From Streptomyces scabiei 87.22 (lineage in GTDB: Bacteria > Actinomycetota > Actinomycetes > Streptomycetales > Streptomycetaceae), in contig NC_013929.1 of NCBI RefSeq assembly GCF_000091305.1, positions 496,001 through 560,000 on the forward strand: DNA of 64,000 nt. The letters run 5' to 3'. The notes below the pieces were generated by a model. The model worked only from the letters and a program-made list of their open reading frames with translations. It was not told where the DNA came from and ran no database searches. This document shows positions 1 to 7,900 of this stretch, in pieces (the stretch's first letter is position 1; every line of letters begins with the position of its first letter). Made by a program: the position numbers and the translations under genes.

Positions 1-3
1 GGC

Positions 4-573
4 ATGACCACCGAAGTGAAACCGGGCCCGAGGGAGCGTCTGCTGGAGGCGGCGGCCACGCTGACCTACCGCGACGGTGTCGGCATCGGCGTGGAGGCGC
101 TGTGCAAGGCGGCAGGGGTGTCGAAGCGCTCCATGTACCAGCTGTTCGAGAGCAAGGACGAACTCCTGGCGGCAAGCCTGCAGGAGCGCGCCTCCGCCTA
201 CGTGACGACGCTCCTGCCCGCGGCGGACGACGGCCGTTCCCCCCGTGAGCGGATCCTGCACGTCTTCGAGCAGGTGGAATCGCAGGCGGGAGCGCCCGAG
301 TTCCGGGGGTGCCCGTATCTGGCCGTGCAGATCGAACTCAAGGACCGGAGCCATCCCGCGAGCCGCGTGGCCCATCGGATCAAGGCGGACCTGACCGCGT
401 TCTTCCACGGCGAGGCCGAGCGGGGCGGCGCCGGCGATCCCGCACTGCTGGCCCGGCAGCTCAGCCTGGTCTTCGACGGCGCCAGCGCCCGCGCGGGCAT
501 TCAGGCCGACGATCTGACCGGGCTGGTCGCCCCCACCGTCACGACCCTGCTCGACTCGGCCGGCATGCACTGA
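4..573 (+). CDS. TetR/AcrR-family transcriptional regulator
   Basis: A 189-aa one-component repressor. The N-terminal DNA-binding domain occupies about residues 10-57, with the helix-turn-helix around ALCKAAGVSKRSMYQLFESK (32-51), the classic TetR pattern. The rest is the all-helical ligand and dimer domain, whose inducer cannot be read from sequence. It converges on the XdhC-like gene, whose stop lies 27 bp downstream. The start lies 3 bases inside the window, so its promoter and ribosome binding site are not visible; the first ATG gives the normal family length. The 3' end carries a short duplication that repeats the stop codon region. Family is clear; target genes are unknown. Confidence 0.88.
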   Translation: MTTEVKPGPRERLLEAAATLTYRDGVGIGVEALCKAAGVSKRSMYQLFESKDELLAASLQERASAYVTTLLPAADDGRSPRERILHVFEQVESQAGAPEFRGCPYLAVQIELKDRSHPASRVAHRIKADLTAFFHGEAERGGAGDPALLARQLSLVFDGASARAGIQADDLTGLVAPTVTTLLDSAGMH

Positions 574-596
574 ACAGCCCGGCATGCACTGAACAG
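561..596. repeat. 17-bp direct repeat across the tetR stop codon
   Basis: The 17 bases CGGCATGCACTGAACAG occur at 561-577 and again at 580-596. The first copy contains the last codons and TGA stop of the TetR gene; the second lies between the two convergent genes. It looks like a recent slippage duplication with no obvious function. Confidence 0.8.
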
Positions 597-599
597 ACC

Positions 600-1733
600 T
601 CAGCGGACCGCACGGGGCCGGACGAGGGAGCCGTGGATCGGTCCCGTGCCCCGGGTCAGCGGCAGCCCGGTGGCGCGGTTGGCGTGCGCGATGATCTCCG
701 CGGTGATGGAGACGGCTGTCTCCTCGGGTGTGCGGGCGCCTAGGTCCAGCCCGATCGGTGAGCGCAGCCGTGCCAGCCGGTCCTCGGGCACTCCGGCCTC
801 GCGCAGCCGCAGGAGCCGCGCCTCATGGGTGCGCCGGGATCCCATCGCGCCCACGTAGCCGACGGGCAGAGCGAGCGCCAGGCGCAGCAGGGGGATGTCG
901 AACTTGGCGTCATGGGTGAGGACACAGATCGCGGTGCGGGCGTCGACCTCGGTGCCTTCCAGGTACCGGTGGGGCCAGTCGGCCACCACCTCGTCCGCCT
1001 CCGGGAACCGGGCCGCGGTGGCGAAGACCGGTCGCGCGTCGCACACGGTGACCCGGTAGCCGAGGGCGTGCCCGGCCCGGCTGAGGGCGGCTGCGAAGTC
1101 GACGGCGCCGAAGACCAGCATCCGGGGCCGGGAGGCATGCACGTGCACGAGGACGGACAGCGCGTCGGGGCAGGTGTCCGCCTCGCCGCCTATCCGGACA
1201 CGGGCGGTGCGTCCCGCGCGCAGGAGGGCGACGGCCTGTGCCGTCATCGCCCGGTCCACCTCGCCGCCGTCCGGCGTTCCGTGCGCGGCGGAGCCGTCGC
1301 CGCGCACGCACACCGCACGGCCGAGGAACCGCCCGGGGCCGTCGACGACCTGCGCCAGGGCCGTGGGCCCGCCCCGGCGGATCTCCTCGAAGGCGGCCGT
1401 CAGGTCGGGCCGTGTCGCGGGGTCGACACGTTGGACGAGGACGTCGAGTTCGCCGCCGCAGGTCAGTCCGACGGCGAAGGCGTCGTCGTCGGAGTAGCCG
1501 AACCAGACCCGCTGGGGCCCTGCTCCGTCCGCGAGGACCTGGCGGCACAGCTCGTACACGGCGCCCTCGACGCAACCGCCGGAGATGCTGCCGATCGCGT
1601 TGCCGTCCAGGTCCACCGCGACCGACGTACCGATCGGCAGGGGTGCGCTGCCGTGGACGTCGACGACGGTGGCCAGGGCGAAGGGGCGTGCCGCACGGCA
1701 CCAGCGGTGCAGAGTGTCCGCGATGTTGAACAT
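600..1733 (-). CDS. xdhC: XdhC/PaoD-family molybdenum cofactor insertion protein
   Basis: A 377-aa XdhC_CoxI-family protein. Family members bind, sulfurate and deliver the molybdenum cofactor to xanthine dehydrogenase-like enzymes and are not part of the finished enzyme. The N-terminal motif GSISGGCVEGAV (residues 48-59) holds the conserved cysteine; the C-terminal half is a Rossmann domain (LVFGAVDFAAALSRAG) followed by the typical YVGAMGSRRTHEARL segment. It is the last gene of a four-gene minus-strand operon behind the three enzyme subunits, 166 bp after the molybdenum subunit gene. I start it at ATG 1733 (MFNIADTLHRW); an in-frame extension to 1793 has no family resemblance. In E. coli the same position is held by PaoD. 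Confidence 0.9.
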   Translation of the reverse strand: MFNIADTLHRWCRAARPFALATVVDVHGSAPLPIGTSVAVDLDGNAIGSISGGCVEGAVYELCRQVLADGAGPQRVWFGYSDDDAFAVGLTCGGELDVLVQRVDPATRPDLTAAFEEIRRGGPTALAQVVDGPGRFLGRAVCVRGDGSAAHGTPDGGEVDRAMTAQAVALLRAGRTARVRIGGEADTCPDALSVLVHVHASRPRMLVFGAVDFAAALSRAGHALGYRVTVCDARPVFATAARFPEADEVVADWPHRYLEGTEVDARTAICVLTHDAKFDIPLLRLALALPVGYVGAMGSRRTHEARLLRLREAGVPEDRLARLRSPIGLDLGARTPEETAVSITAEIIAHANRATGLPLTRGTGPIHGSLVRPRAVR

Positions 1734-1899
1734 GGGCCTGTCTCCGTGGGAAGGGGGGAAGGGTCGCCGCCGCGCGCGACGGGGAGCGAGCACGCGGCGG
1801 CGACCCGGGAGGTCCGGCGACCGGGCGGGGGCGGGCCGCCGGACGGGCAGGGACGCCCCGGGTACCGGGCTTCTCCTCCGCGGCCCGGGGAACCCCGGT

Positions 1900-4095
1900 T
1901 CAGATCAACGCCTCCGCGGTGATGGGCAGTTCGCGGACACGGCGGCCGGTGGCGTTGAAGACCGCGTTGGCGACGGCCGCCGCCACGCCGACCTGGACGA
2001 TCTCTCCGATCCCCTTCACGCCGAGCGGATTGGCCCGCGGATCCTCGCTCTCCAGGTAGATGGCCCTCAGGTCGGAGATGTCCGCGTTGACCGGGACGAG
2101 GTAGTCGGCGAGGCTCGCGTTGACGATTCTTCCGTCGCGGTGGTCGGTGACCGTGTGCTCCAGCAGCGCCTGCCCGATACCGCCCACCATGCCGCCCAGC
2201 GCCTGGCTGTCCGCCAGCTTGGGGCTGACGATACGGCCCACGTCGTACACCCCGAGCATCCGCCGCACCCGGACCAGGCCGAGCGTGGCGTCCACGCCGA
2301 CCTCGGTGAAGACCGCGCCGTAGGAGAAGTACGAGTGGCGTGCGGGCTCCGGCGCCCCGGCGTACGCGCCGTCGGCTTCGAGGTGGGTGAGCCTGTTGCG
2401 GGTCAGCAGCCGCTGGTACGTCTCACCGCGGGCCGGGTCGTCCGGCACGTGCAGTCGGCCGCCGCGGACGATGACATCCTCGGCCCTGACGCCGTACAGC
2501 GGCGACTCGTCGTCCTCGACGGCCAGCTTGATCGCCTGGGTTCGGACCTTGTTGCACCCGTCGAGGACGGCGGAGCCGACGACGGTCATGGTCATCGAAC
2601 CGCCGTGCGGCGGGGTGGGCGGGTAGAGGGAGTCGCCGAGCCGGAAGGTCACCGCGCGCATGTTCAGCCCGAGGGCGTCCGCGGCGACCTGGGTCTGGGA
2701 GGTGTAGGTGCCCGGACCCATGTCGATGGTGGCGGCCTCGGCCACCGCGGTGCCGTCGGCGTCCAGGCGGACGCGGGCCTGCGCGGGGAAACGCCCGGGG
2801 TCGTACACGCCCGCTGCCATCCCGAGCCCGATCAGCCAGTCGCCGTCCCGCGTCGAGCGGGGCTTCGGGTTGCGCCGGGCCCAGCCGAACTCCCGGGCGC
2901 CCACGGTGTAGCACTCGCGCACCTTGCGGGTGGACCAGGGCAGCCCGTTCGACTCGTCCTCGGCGGGCTCGTTGCGCAGCCGCAGCTCGATCGGGTCGAC
3001 AACGAGCTTGTTCGCGAGCTCGTCCATGGCCGACTCGATGGCGAAGGAGGCGTTCGCGAAGCCCGGGCCCCGCATCCACAGCGGGGTGTTCACGTCCAGC
3101 GGCACCTTCCGGTACTCCTGGCTGACGTTGGGGGTGCTGTAGAACATCTGGCCCGCGAGCATGATGGCCTCTTCGAACTTCTCGTACGACGAGGTCTCCG
3201 CGTCCATCTCGTGCACCATGGCCGCCAGCCGGCCCCGCCGGTCGCTGCCGAGGCGCAACCGGTAGTCGTAGGAGGGGCGAAAGCCCGTGCCCAGGTACAT
3301 CTGCTTGCGGCTCAGGACCAGCTTGACGGGGCGCTTCAGTTCGCGGGCGGCGAGGGCCGCGACCACGGTGTGCGGCCAGCACCGCAGCCCGCTGCCGAAG
3401 CCGCCCCCGACGAACGGCGAGATGACCCGCACCGACTTCAGGGGCAGGTCGAACACCGTGGAGAGTTCGGTCTGGGTGCCCACCACCCACTGGGTCTTGT
3501 CCCACACCGTCAGCCTGTCGCCCTTCCAGCGGGCGATCGTGGCGTGCGGCTCCATCGGGTTCTGGTGGTTGCGCGCCATGCGGTAGTGCAGGTCCATGCG
3601 CACCGCCGCGTCACGCAGGCCGGCGGCGGCGTCACCGCGCGCGTAGCGGGTCGGCGGGTCCGGCTCGGCCTTCGCCATGTCCGTCGAGGGCTTCCGGGCG
3701 TCGTAGCCGACCTTGACCAGGCTCGCGCCGTGCTGCGCGGCCTCCAGGGTGGTGGCGACGACGACGGCGACCGGCTGGCCGTGGAAGAGGACCTTGTCGT
3801 CCTGGAACACCCGCAGGCGGCGGCCCTCGGGGTTGTTGGACCCGGGATTGTCGAGGTACGGCAGCTTCGGCGCGTTGCGATGGTGGAGCACCCGCAGTAC
3901 GCCGGGGTGGGCCAGAGCGGCGTCCGTGTCGACGGACGTGATACGGCCCGCGCCGACGCTGCTGTCGACGATGACGGCGTGCAGCACGCCCTCGACGTCG
4001 TGCTCGGCGGCGTACAGGGCCTGTCCGGTGACCTTGAGCCGCCCGTCCACGCGGGACAGCGGGGCGCCGACGGCGGCGCGGGGCTGGGGACTCAC
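1900..4095 (-). CDS. paoC: Molybdenum-binding subunit of a PaoC/XDH-type oxidoreductase
   Basis: A 731-aa molybdopterin-binding subunit of the xanthine oxidase family, close to the usual PaoC/YagR length. The N-terminal a/b-hammerhead region (about 10-120, VDGRLKVTGQALYAAEHDVEG) is followed by the molybdenum domains, including GGGFGSGL near residue 225 and the C-terminal GVKGIGEIVQVG, whose Glu matches the catalytic base of the family. With the FAD and iron-sulfur subunits it should oxidise aldehydes or N-heterocycles; the periplasmic aldehyde oxidoreductase PaoABC is the nearest model. The start is a GTG overlapping the FAD-subunit stop by 4 bases (GTGA), so the two genes are translationally coupled. 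Substrate is inferred, not seen. Confidence 0.88.
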   Translation of the reverse strand: MSPQPRAAVGAPLSRVDGRLKVTGQALYAAEHDVEGVLHAVIVDSSVGAGRITSVDTDAALAHPGVLRVLHHRNAPKLPYLDNPGSNNPEGRRLRVFQDDKVLFHGQPVAVVVATTLEAAQHGASLVKVGYDARKPSTDMAKAEPDPPTRYARGDAAAGLRDAAVRMDLHYRMARNHQNPMEPHATIARWKGDRLTVWDKTQWVVGTQTELSTVFDLPLKSVRVISPFVGGGFGSGLRCWPHTVVAALAARELKRPVKLVLSRKQMYLGTGFRPSYDYRLRLGSDRRGRLAAMVHEMDAETSSYEKFEEAIMLAGQMFYSTPNVSQEYRKVPLDVNTPLWMRGPGFANASFAIESAMDELANKLVVDPIELRLRNEPAEDESNGLPWSTRKVRECYTVGAREFGWARRNPKPRSTRDGDWLIGLGMAAGVYDPGRFPAQARVRLDADGTAVAEAATIDMGPGTYTSQTQVAADALGLNMRAVTFRLGDSLYPPTPPHGGSMTMTVVGSAVLDGCNKVRTQAIKLAVEDDESPLYGVRAEDVIVRGGRLHVPDDPARGETYQRLLTRNRLTHLEADGAYAGAPEPARHSYFSYGAVFTEVGVDATLGLVRVRRMLGVYDVGRIVSPKLADSQALGGMVGGIGQALLEHTVTDHRDGRIVNASLADYLVPVNADISDLRAIYLESEDPRANPLGVKGIGEIVQVGVAAAVANAVFNATGRRVRELPITAEALI

Positions 4096-5072
4096 TTCGT
4101 ACCTCCCACGACGCGCAGCTGACGCTCGACGGTCCGCTTGAGCAACTCGGGCTTGAACCCGTTGTATTGCAGGGTCCGCGCTCCGTCGGCCGCCTTCGCC
4201 GCGGCCGCTGCCCAGAGCGCTGCCGAAGGGCGTTCGCCGATGAGGGCTCGCTCCACGGCGGGCAGTTTCCAGGGGACGGTGCCCACTCCCCCGGCCGCGA
4301 CCCGGGCCTCGCGGATCACCCCGGCGCGCAGGTGCAGGGCGACGGCCGCCGAGGTCAGGGCGAACTCGTAGGACTGCCGGTCACGGACCTTCAGGTATCC
4401 GGACCTCAGCGGACGCGGAAGCGCCGGTATCTCGACTGCGGTGATCAACTCACCCTGCTTGAGGGCCTGTTCACGGTCGGGCGTCCTGCCGGGTCGCAGC
4501 AGGAAGACGGCGAACGGAACGCGGCGTCCGCCGTCCGGCCCCAGCAGGTGCACGGTCGCTTCCAGCGCGGCGAAGGCCACGGCGACGTCGGAGGGGTGGG
4601 TGGCCACACAGGCGTCGGAGGTGCCGAGGATCGCGTGGGTGCGGTTGTGGCCCTGCAGCGCGGCACAACCCGAGCCGGGCTCGCGCTTGTTGCACGCGGC
4701 GGTCACGTCACGGAAGTAGGTGCAGCGGGTGCGCTGCATGATGTTCCCGCCGATGGTGGCCATGTTCCGCAGCTGGGCCGACGCGCTCAGTTCCAGCGCC
4801 TCGGACACGACGGGGTACAGGGTGCGCACCTTGGGGTGAGCGGCGGCCCCGGACATGGTCACCAGCGCACCGATCCGCAAGCCCCCGCGTTCGGTGACGG
4901 TGACCTCGTCCAGCGGCAGACCGGAGATGTCCACGAGCTTCCCGGGACGCTCGACGGTCTCGCGCATCAGGTCGACCAGCGTGGTACCGCCGGCGATGAA
5001 GCGCCCACCGCGGCGGCCGGCGTCGAGCGCCGCCCGTGTGTCGGAGACCCGGGTGTAGGAGAAGGGGAACAT
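4092..5072 (-). CDS. paoB: FAD-binding subunit of a PaoB-type oxidoreductase
   Basis: A 326-aa FAD subunit of a molybdenum hydroxylase. FAD-binding segments are FIAGGTTLVDLM (25-36) and ATIGGN (105-110). Just after the second lies a cysteine-rich insert with C117, C127 and C136 in the pattern RCTYFRDVTAACNKREPGSG, plus C155. This is the PaoB/YagS-type insert that carries an extra [4Fe-4S] cluster, and it favours an aldehyde oxidoreductase over a plain xanthine dehydrogenase. It transfers electrons from the iron-sulfur subunit to the final acceptor. The gene lies 13 bp behind the iron-sulfur subunit gene and overlaps the next gene by 4 bases. Confidence 0.88.
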   Translation of the reverse strand: MFPFSYTRVSDTRAALDAGRRGGRFIAGGTTLVDLMRETVERPGKLVDISGLPLDEVTVTERGGLRIGALVTMSGAAAHPKVRTLYPVVSEALELSASAQLRNMATIGGNIMQRTRCTYFRDVTAACNKREPGSGCAALQGHNRTHAILGTSDACVATHPSDVAVAFAALEATVHLLGPDGGRRVPFAVFLLRPGRTPDREQALKQGELITAVEIPALPRPLRSGYLKVRDRQSYEFALTSAAVALHLRAGVIREARVAAGGVGTVPWKLPAVERALIGERPSAALWAAAAAKAADGARTLQYNGFKPELLKRTVERQLRVVGGTK

Positions 5073-5085
5073 GACGGCCGCACCT

Positions 5086-5730
5086 CTACTTCCGGGCGGC
5101 GGTCTTGTCGACCGCGCGCGCGATTTTCACGTAGCAGCCGCAACGGCAGATGTTGCCGCTCATCCACTCCCGGATCTCCGCCGGTGAACCGGTGTGCCCC
5201 TCTTCGATGCAGCCGACCCCGGACATGATCTGGCCGGGTGTGCAGTATCCGCACTGGAAGGCGTCCTCGTCGATGAACGCCTGCTGCAGCGGGTGCAGTT
5301 CGTCGCCGTCGGCCAGGCCCTCGATCGTGGTGACCTCGGCGCCCTCCAGGCGGACGGCGAGGGTCAGGCAGGCGTTGACCCGGCGGCCGTCGACCAGGAC
5401 GGTGCAGGCACCGCAGGCGCCGGCGTTGCAGCCCTTCTTTGAGCCGGTGAGACCGAACCTCTCGCGCAGCAGGTCCAGCAGCGAGGTGCGGTTGTCCACC
5501 GTCACCGTCCTCCGGGTGCCGTTCAGCGTCAGGGAGACACGACCGGAAGGGGGCGTGGCCGCGGGCTCCTCCTCCGTGCCGACCAGGAGGGGTGCCCCGA
5601 TCACGCCGCCCACGACGGCGACGCCACCGACCGCGCTCGTGGTGGCGATGAAGGTGCGCCGCGTGGGGTCCGCGGGGGACGCGTCCGGTTCGGTGGGAGG
5701 TGGAAGAGCTGAAACTGGTTCAGTGGACAT
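5086..5730 (-). CDS. paoA: Tat-exported [2Fe-2S] subunit of a PaoA-type oxidoreductase
   Basis: A 214-aa iron-sulfur subunit. An N-terminal twin-arginine signal (RRTFIATTSAVGGVAVVGGV, 24-43) precedes the plant-type ferredoxin domain with C101, C106, C109 and C121. The second helical [2Fe-2S] domain has C160, C163, C195 and C197 (CGYC ... CRCG). Eight cluster ligands and the Tat signal match E. coli PaoA/YagT. Only this subunit carries the signal, so the heterotrimer is probably folded with its cofactors in the cytoplasm and carried out whole. I start at ATG 5730; an upstream in-frame extension of 72 codons does not look like protein. First gene of the operon. Confidence 0.9.
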   Translation of the reverse strand: MSTEPVSALPPPTEPDASPADPTRRTFIATTSAVGGVAVVGGVIGAPLLVGTEEEPAATPPSGRVSLTLNGTRRTVTVDNRTSLLDLLRERFGLTGSKKGCNAGACGACTVLVDGRRVNACLTLAVRLEGAEVTTIEGLADGDELHPLQQAFIDEDAFQCGYCTPGQIMSGVGCIEEGHTGSPAEIREWMSGNICRCGCYVKIARAVDKTAARK

Positions 5731-6053
5731 GGGTACGCCTTCGCTCGCTGGGTGGGGGATCGGCCGCGCTGCGGCAGGGTGGGAGGAGGGGCCGTCGTGG
5801 GCGGTGACGCCCCGGGCGTCACGACGGGTCGTGGGGCGGCGGATGTCCGGGGGGTGGGGCGCGGAGGGGGTCACCCGTACCTGTGCGCCCGCTCCGGGGC
5901 GGACGTGGTGCGTCCACTGTCCGGCTCCAAGGTGGTTCTCGTTCAAGCGGTCGATCCCACCGAACCGGATTCGTCGCGCCGGAGGGAGGTTGCGTTTATG
6001 GGGGGTACAACCTCGACCTCCCTAAACGGCGTGCGGTCGTTACCGTGGTCGGG
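5731..6053. promoter_or_regulatory. Divergent promoter region between paoA-like operon and MmyB-like regulator
   Basis: 323 bp without a gene. It must hold promoters for both the molybdenum enzyme operon (leftward) and the regulator (rightward). The only clear structure is a 7-bp inverted repeat, GAGGTTG at 5986-5992 and CAACCTC at 6008-6014, ending 40 bp before the regulator start, a plausible operator. I could not assign -35 and -10 boxes with confidence. Confidence 0.4.
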
Positions 6054-6959
6054 ATGGAGCAACGACCCGACAACCGCGCCGACATCCGGGACTTCCTCGC
6101 CAGCCGGCGCGCCAAGATCACCCCGGAGGAGGTCGGGCTGCCCAGCGGCGGCCGTCGCCGCGTTCCGGGGCTGCGCCGCGAGGAGGTGGCCGTCCTCGCC
6201 GGCGTCAGCACCGAGTGGTACACCCGGCTGGAGAAGGGCCACATCAGCGGGGTGTCCGAGGAGGTCGTCGAAGCGGTCGCCCGGGCCCTGCGGCTGAACG
6301 AGGAGGAACGTACCTATCTGTTCGACCTGGCCCGCGCCGCCAGACCCGCCCACCGGGCGCCCGCCCGCCGCAAGGACGTCCCCGCCCCGCCCCGCGTGCA
6401 GTGGCTGCTCGACTCCATGACGATGGCTTCCGCGACCGTGCAGAACGGCCGCCAGGACGTCGTGGTCGACAACCCACTGGCCCGCGCCCTTTTTGCGCCT
6501 TTGTTCGACAGCTCCACGACCGACAGGCGCGGCCGCGCGAACTTCGCCCGCTACATCTTCCTCGACCCGGGCTCGCGGCACTTCTTCGTCGACTGGGAGA
6601 AGGCGGCCGCCACCACCACCGCGCTGCTGCGAGCCGAAGCGGGACGTGAGCCCCACGACCGCGCCCTGCGCGACCTCGTCGGCGATCTGTCCACGCTCAG
6701 TTCCGCGTTCCGGGCCCTGTGGGCCGCCCACGACGTCCGCCTGCACCACGAGGGCATCAAGCGGCTACGGCATCCGGAGGTCGGCACCCTGGAGCTGACC
6801 TACCACTCCCTGTCGTTGCCCCTGTCCGACCGTGCGGTGCACGACCTGACCATCTACACCGCCGAACCGGGCACCACCTCCGAGGACCGGCTCAAGCTCC
6901 TCACCAGCCTGGCGGCCACCCGGCCGCCGACTACGGACACCACCAACGACCCTCGCTGA
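6054..6959 (+). CDS. XRE/MmyB-like helix-turn-helix regulator
   Basis: A 301-aa regulator. The N-terminal XRE-type helix-turn-helix (about 10-95) contains the very common actinobacterial signature VPGLRREEVAVLAGVSTEWYTRLEKG. From about residue 110 to 285 is an MmyB-like ligand-binding domain (WLLDSM ... VVDNPLARALF ... NFARYIFLD), a PAS-like fold thought to bind a small hydrophobic ligand. The start is ATG 6054 (MEQRPDNRADIRDFL). It is divergent from the molybdenum hydroxylase operon, so it may control it, but this class often sits next to oxidoreductase genes and the link is inference. It ends 45 bp from a convergent TetR gene. Confidence 0.88.
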   Translation: MEQRPDNRADIRDFLASRRAKITPEEVGLPSGGRRRVPGLRREEVAVLAGVSTEWYTRLEKGHISGVSEEVVEAVARALRLNEEERTYLFDLARAARPAHRAPARRKDVPAPPRVQWLLDSMTMASATVQNGRQDVVVDNPLARALFAPLFDSSTTDRRGRANFARYIFLDPGSRHFFVDWEKAAATTTALLRAEAGREPHDRALRDLVGDLSTLSSAFRALWAAHDVRLHHEGIKRLRHPEVGTLELTYHSLSLPLSDRAVHDLTIYTAEPGTTSEDRLKLLTSLAATRPPTTDTTNDPR

Positions 6960-7004
6960 CGCACCCGGCTCCCGCAGGCGAGGGGCCGGACACCCGGGTC
7001 GCGC

Positions 7005-7670
7005 TCAGCCGTCGTTGCGCGCACCCGTCGCGAGCAGCCCGTTGACCACCAGGCGCGACAGCCACTCCGCCGTGGCCGTCAGCTGCTCCGGGGAGGCGGG
7101 GTCCTCCCTGCCCAGTCGCCGCGCCAAGGGTCCGTCGAGCATGCCCGAGACGGGAGGGACGACGGCGAAGAACAGGACGTCCATCGGGATGGGCGCCATG
7201 CGCCCGGCGGCGATGAGCCGCTCGATGCTGGGGACCATCAGCTGGAGCGTCTGGGAGATGTAGTGCTCGTAGAGGTAGTCCAGCCGCTCCGTGTCCCGCG
7301 AGAACTCTCCGACGAGGACCCGCCCGACCAGCGGCGTGTCCACCGCTCTGAGGTAGAAGCCGGCGATGATCAGGCGCAGTTGCTCGGCATCGTCGAGTGA
7401 GGGGTCGATGTCCGCCAGCGACGCCATCCTGCCGCCCAGCGCGTGGTCGACCACCGCACGCCAGAAGGCCGCCTTGGACCCGTACCGGTCGTTGATGAAG
7501 TTGTGGCTGACGCCGAGACGGCGGGCCAGTTCCCGCGCGGAACCGCCTTCGTAGCCCAGCTCGGCGAAGGCTTCCAGCCCGCGCGTCAGGATGCTGTCCT
7601 CGTCGGGCACGGCACGGGAGTCCGCGCTCGGGCGGCCCGGCCGCCGGGCGGGTTCTGTACGGGCTCCCAT
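7005..7670 (-). CDS. TetR/AcrR-family transcriptional regulator
   Basis: A 221-aa TetR-type regulator. The helix-turn-helix lies at about residues 40-75 (GGSARELARRLGVSHNFIND ... GSKAAFWRAVV), followed by a C-terminal domain with the LVGRVLVGEFSRDTERLDYLYEHY helix typical of TetR dimer interfaces. I start at ATG 7670 (MGARTEPARRPGRP). The frame stays open upstream through the neighbouring palindromic element, but that part is not protein-like. The foldback element begins 51 bp upstream of the start and an IS element directly behind it, so expression may be altered. No target gene is adjacent on its own strand. Confidence 0.87.
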   Translation of the reverse strand: MGARTEPARRPGRPSADSRAVPDEDSILTRGLEAFAELGYEGGSARELARRLGVSHNFINDRYGSKAAFWRAVVDHALGGRMASLADIDPSLDDAEQLRLIIAGFYLRAVDTPLVGRVLVGEFSRDTERLDYLYEHYISQTLQLMVPSIERLIAAGRMAPIPMDVLFFAVVPPVSGMLDGPLARRLGREDPASPEQLTATAEWLSRLVVNGLLATGARNDG

Positions 7671-7721
7671 CGATTGCCTCCTCACCGATCGCCCCGGGGT
7701 CCGCGGGACACACCCACAGCT

Positions 7722-7900
7722 TAGGGCGTGTTGCGAAAGTCCCGCCTGCCTCGCGACGCCATGCACGCACTCTCGCCGCACCGGGCGAAAGCCCAAGTAC
7801 ATCCAGTACGAGGGCTTCCGCCCGGCACGCCGAGAGCACGCACCTGACGCCGCGAGGCCCGCCCTTCGGGCGAACGACGGGACTTTCGCAACACGCCCTA
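7722..7900. mobile_element. 179-bp foldback MITE
   Basis: A non-autonomous element with perfect 23-bp terminal inverted repeats at 7722-7744 and 7878-7900; the core of the repeat is GGGCGTGTTGCGAAAGTCCC and the outer bases are TA/TA. The interior is also palindromic with a few mismatches and small insertions, so the whole element can fold into one long hairpin (for example CCTCGCGACGCC pairs with GGCGTCGCGAGG-like sequence on the other side). It has no room for a transposase. The ends resemble those of IS5/IS630-type elements with a TA target; that family link is inference. Confidence 0.85.
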
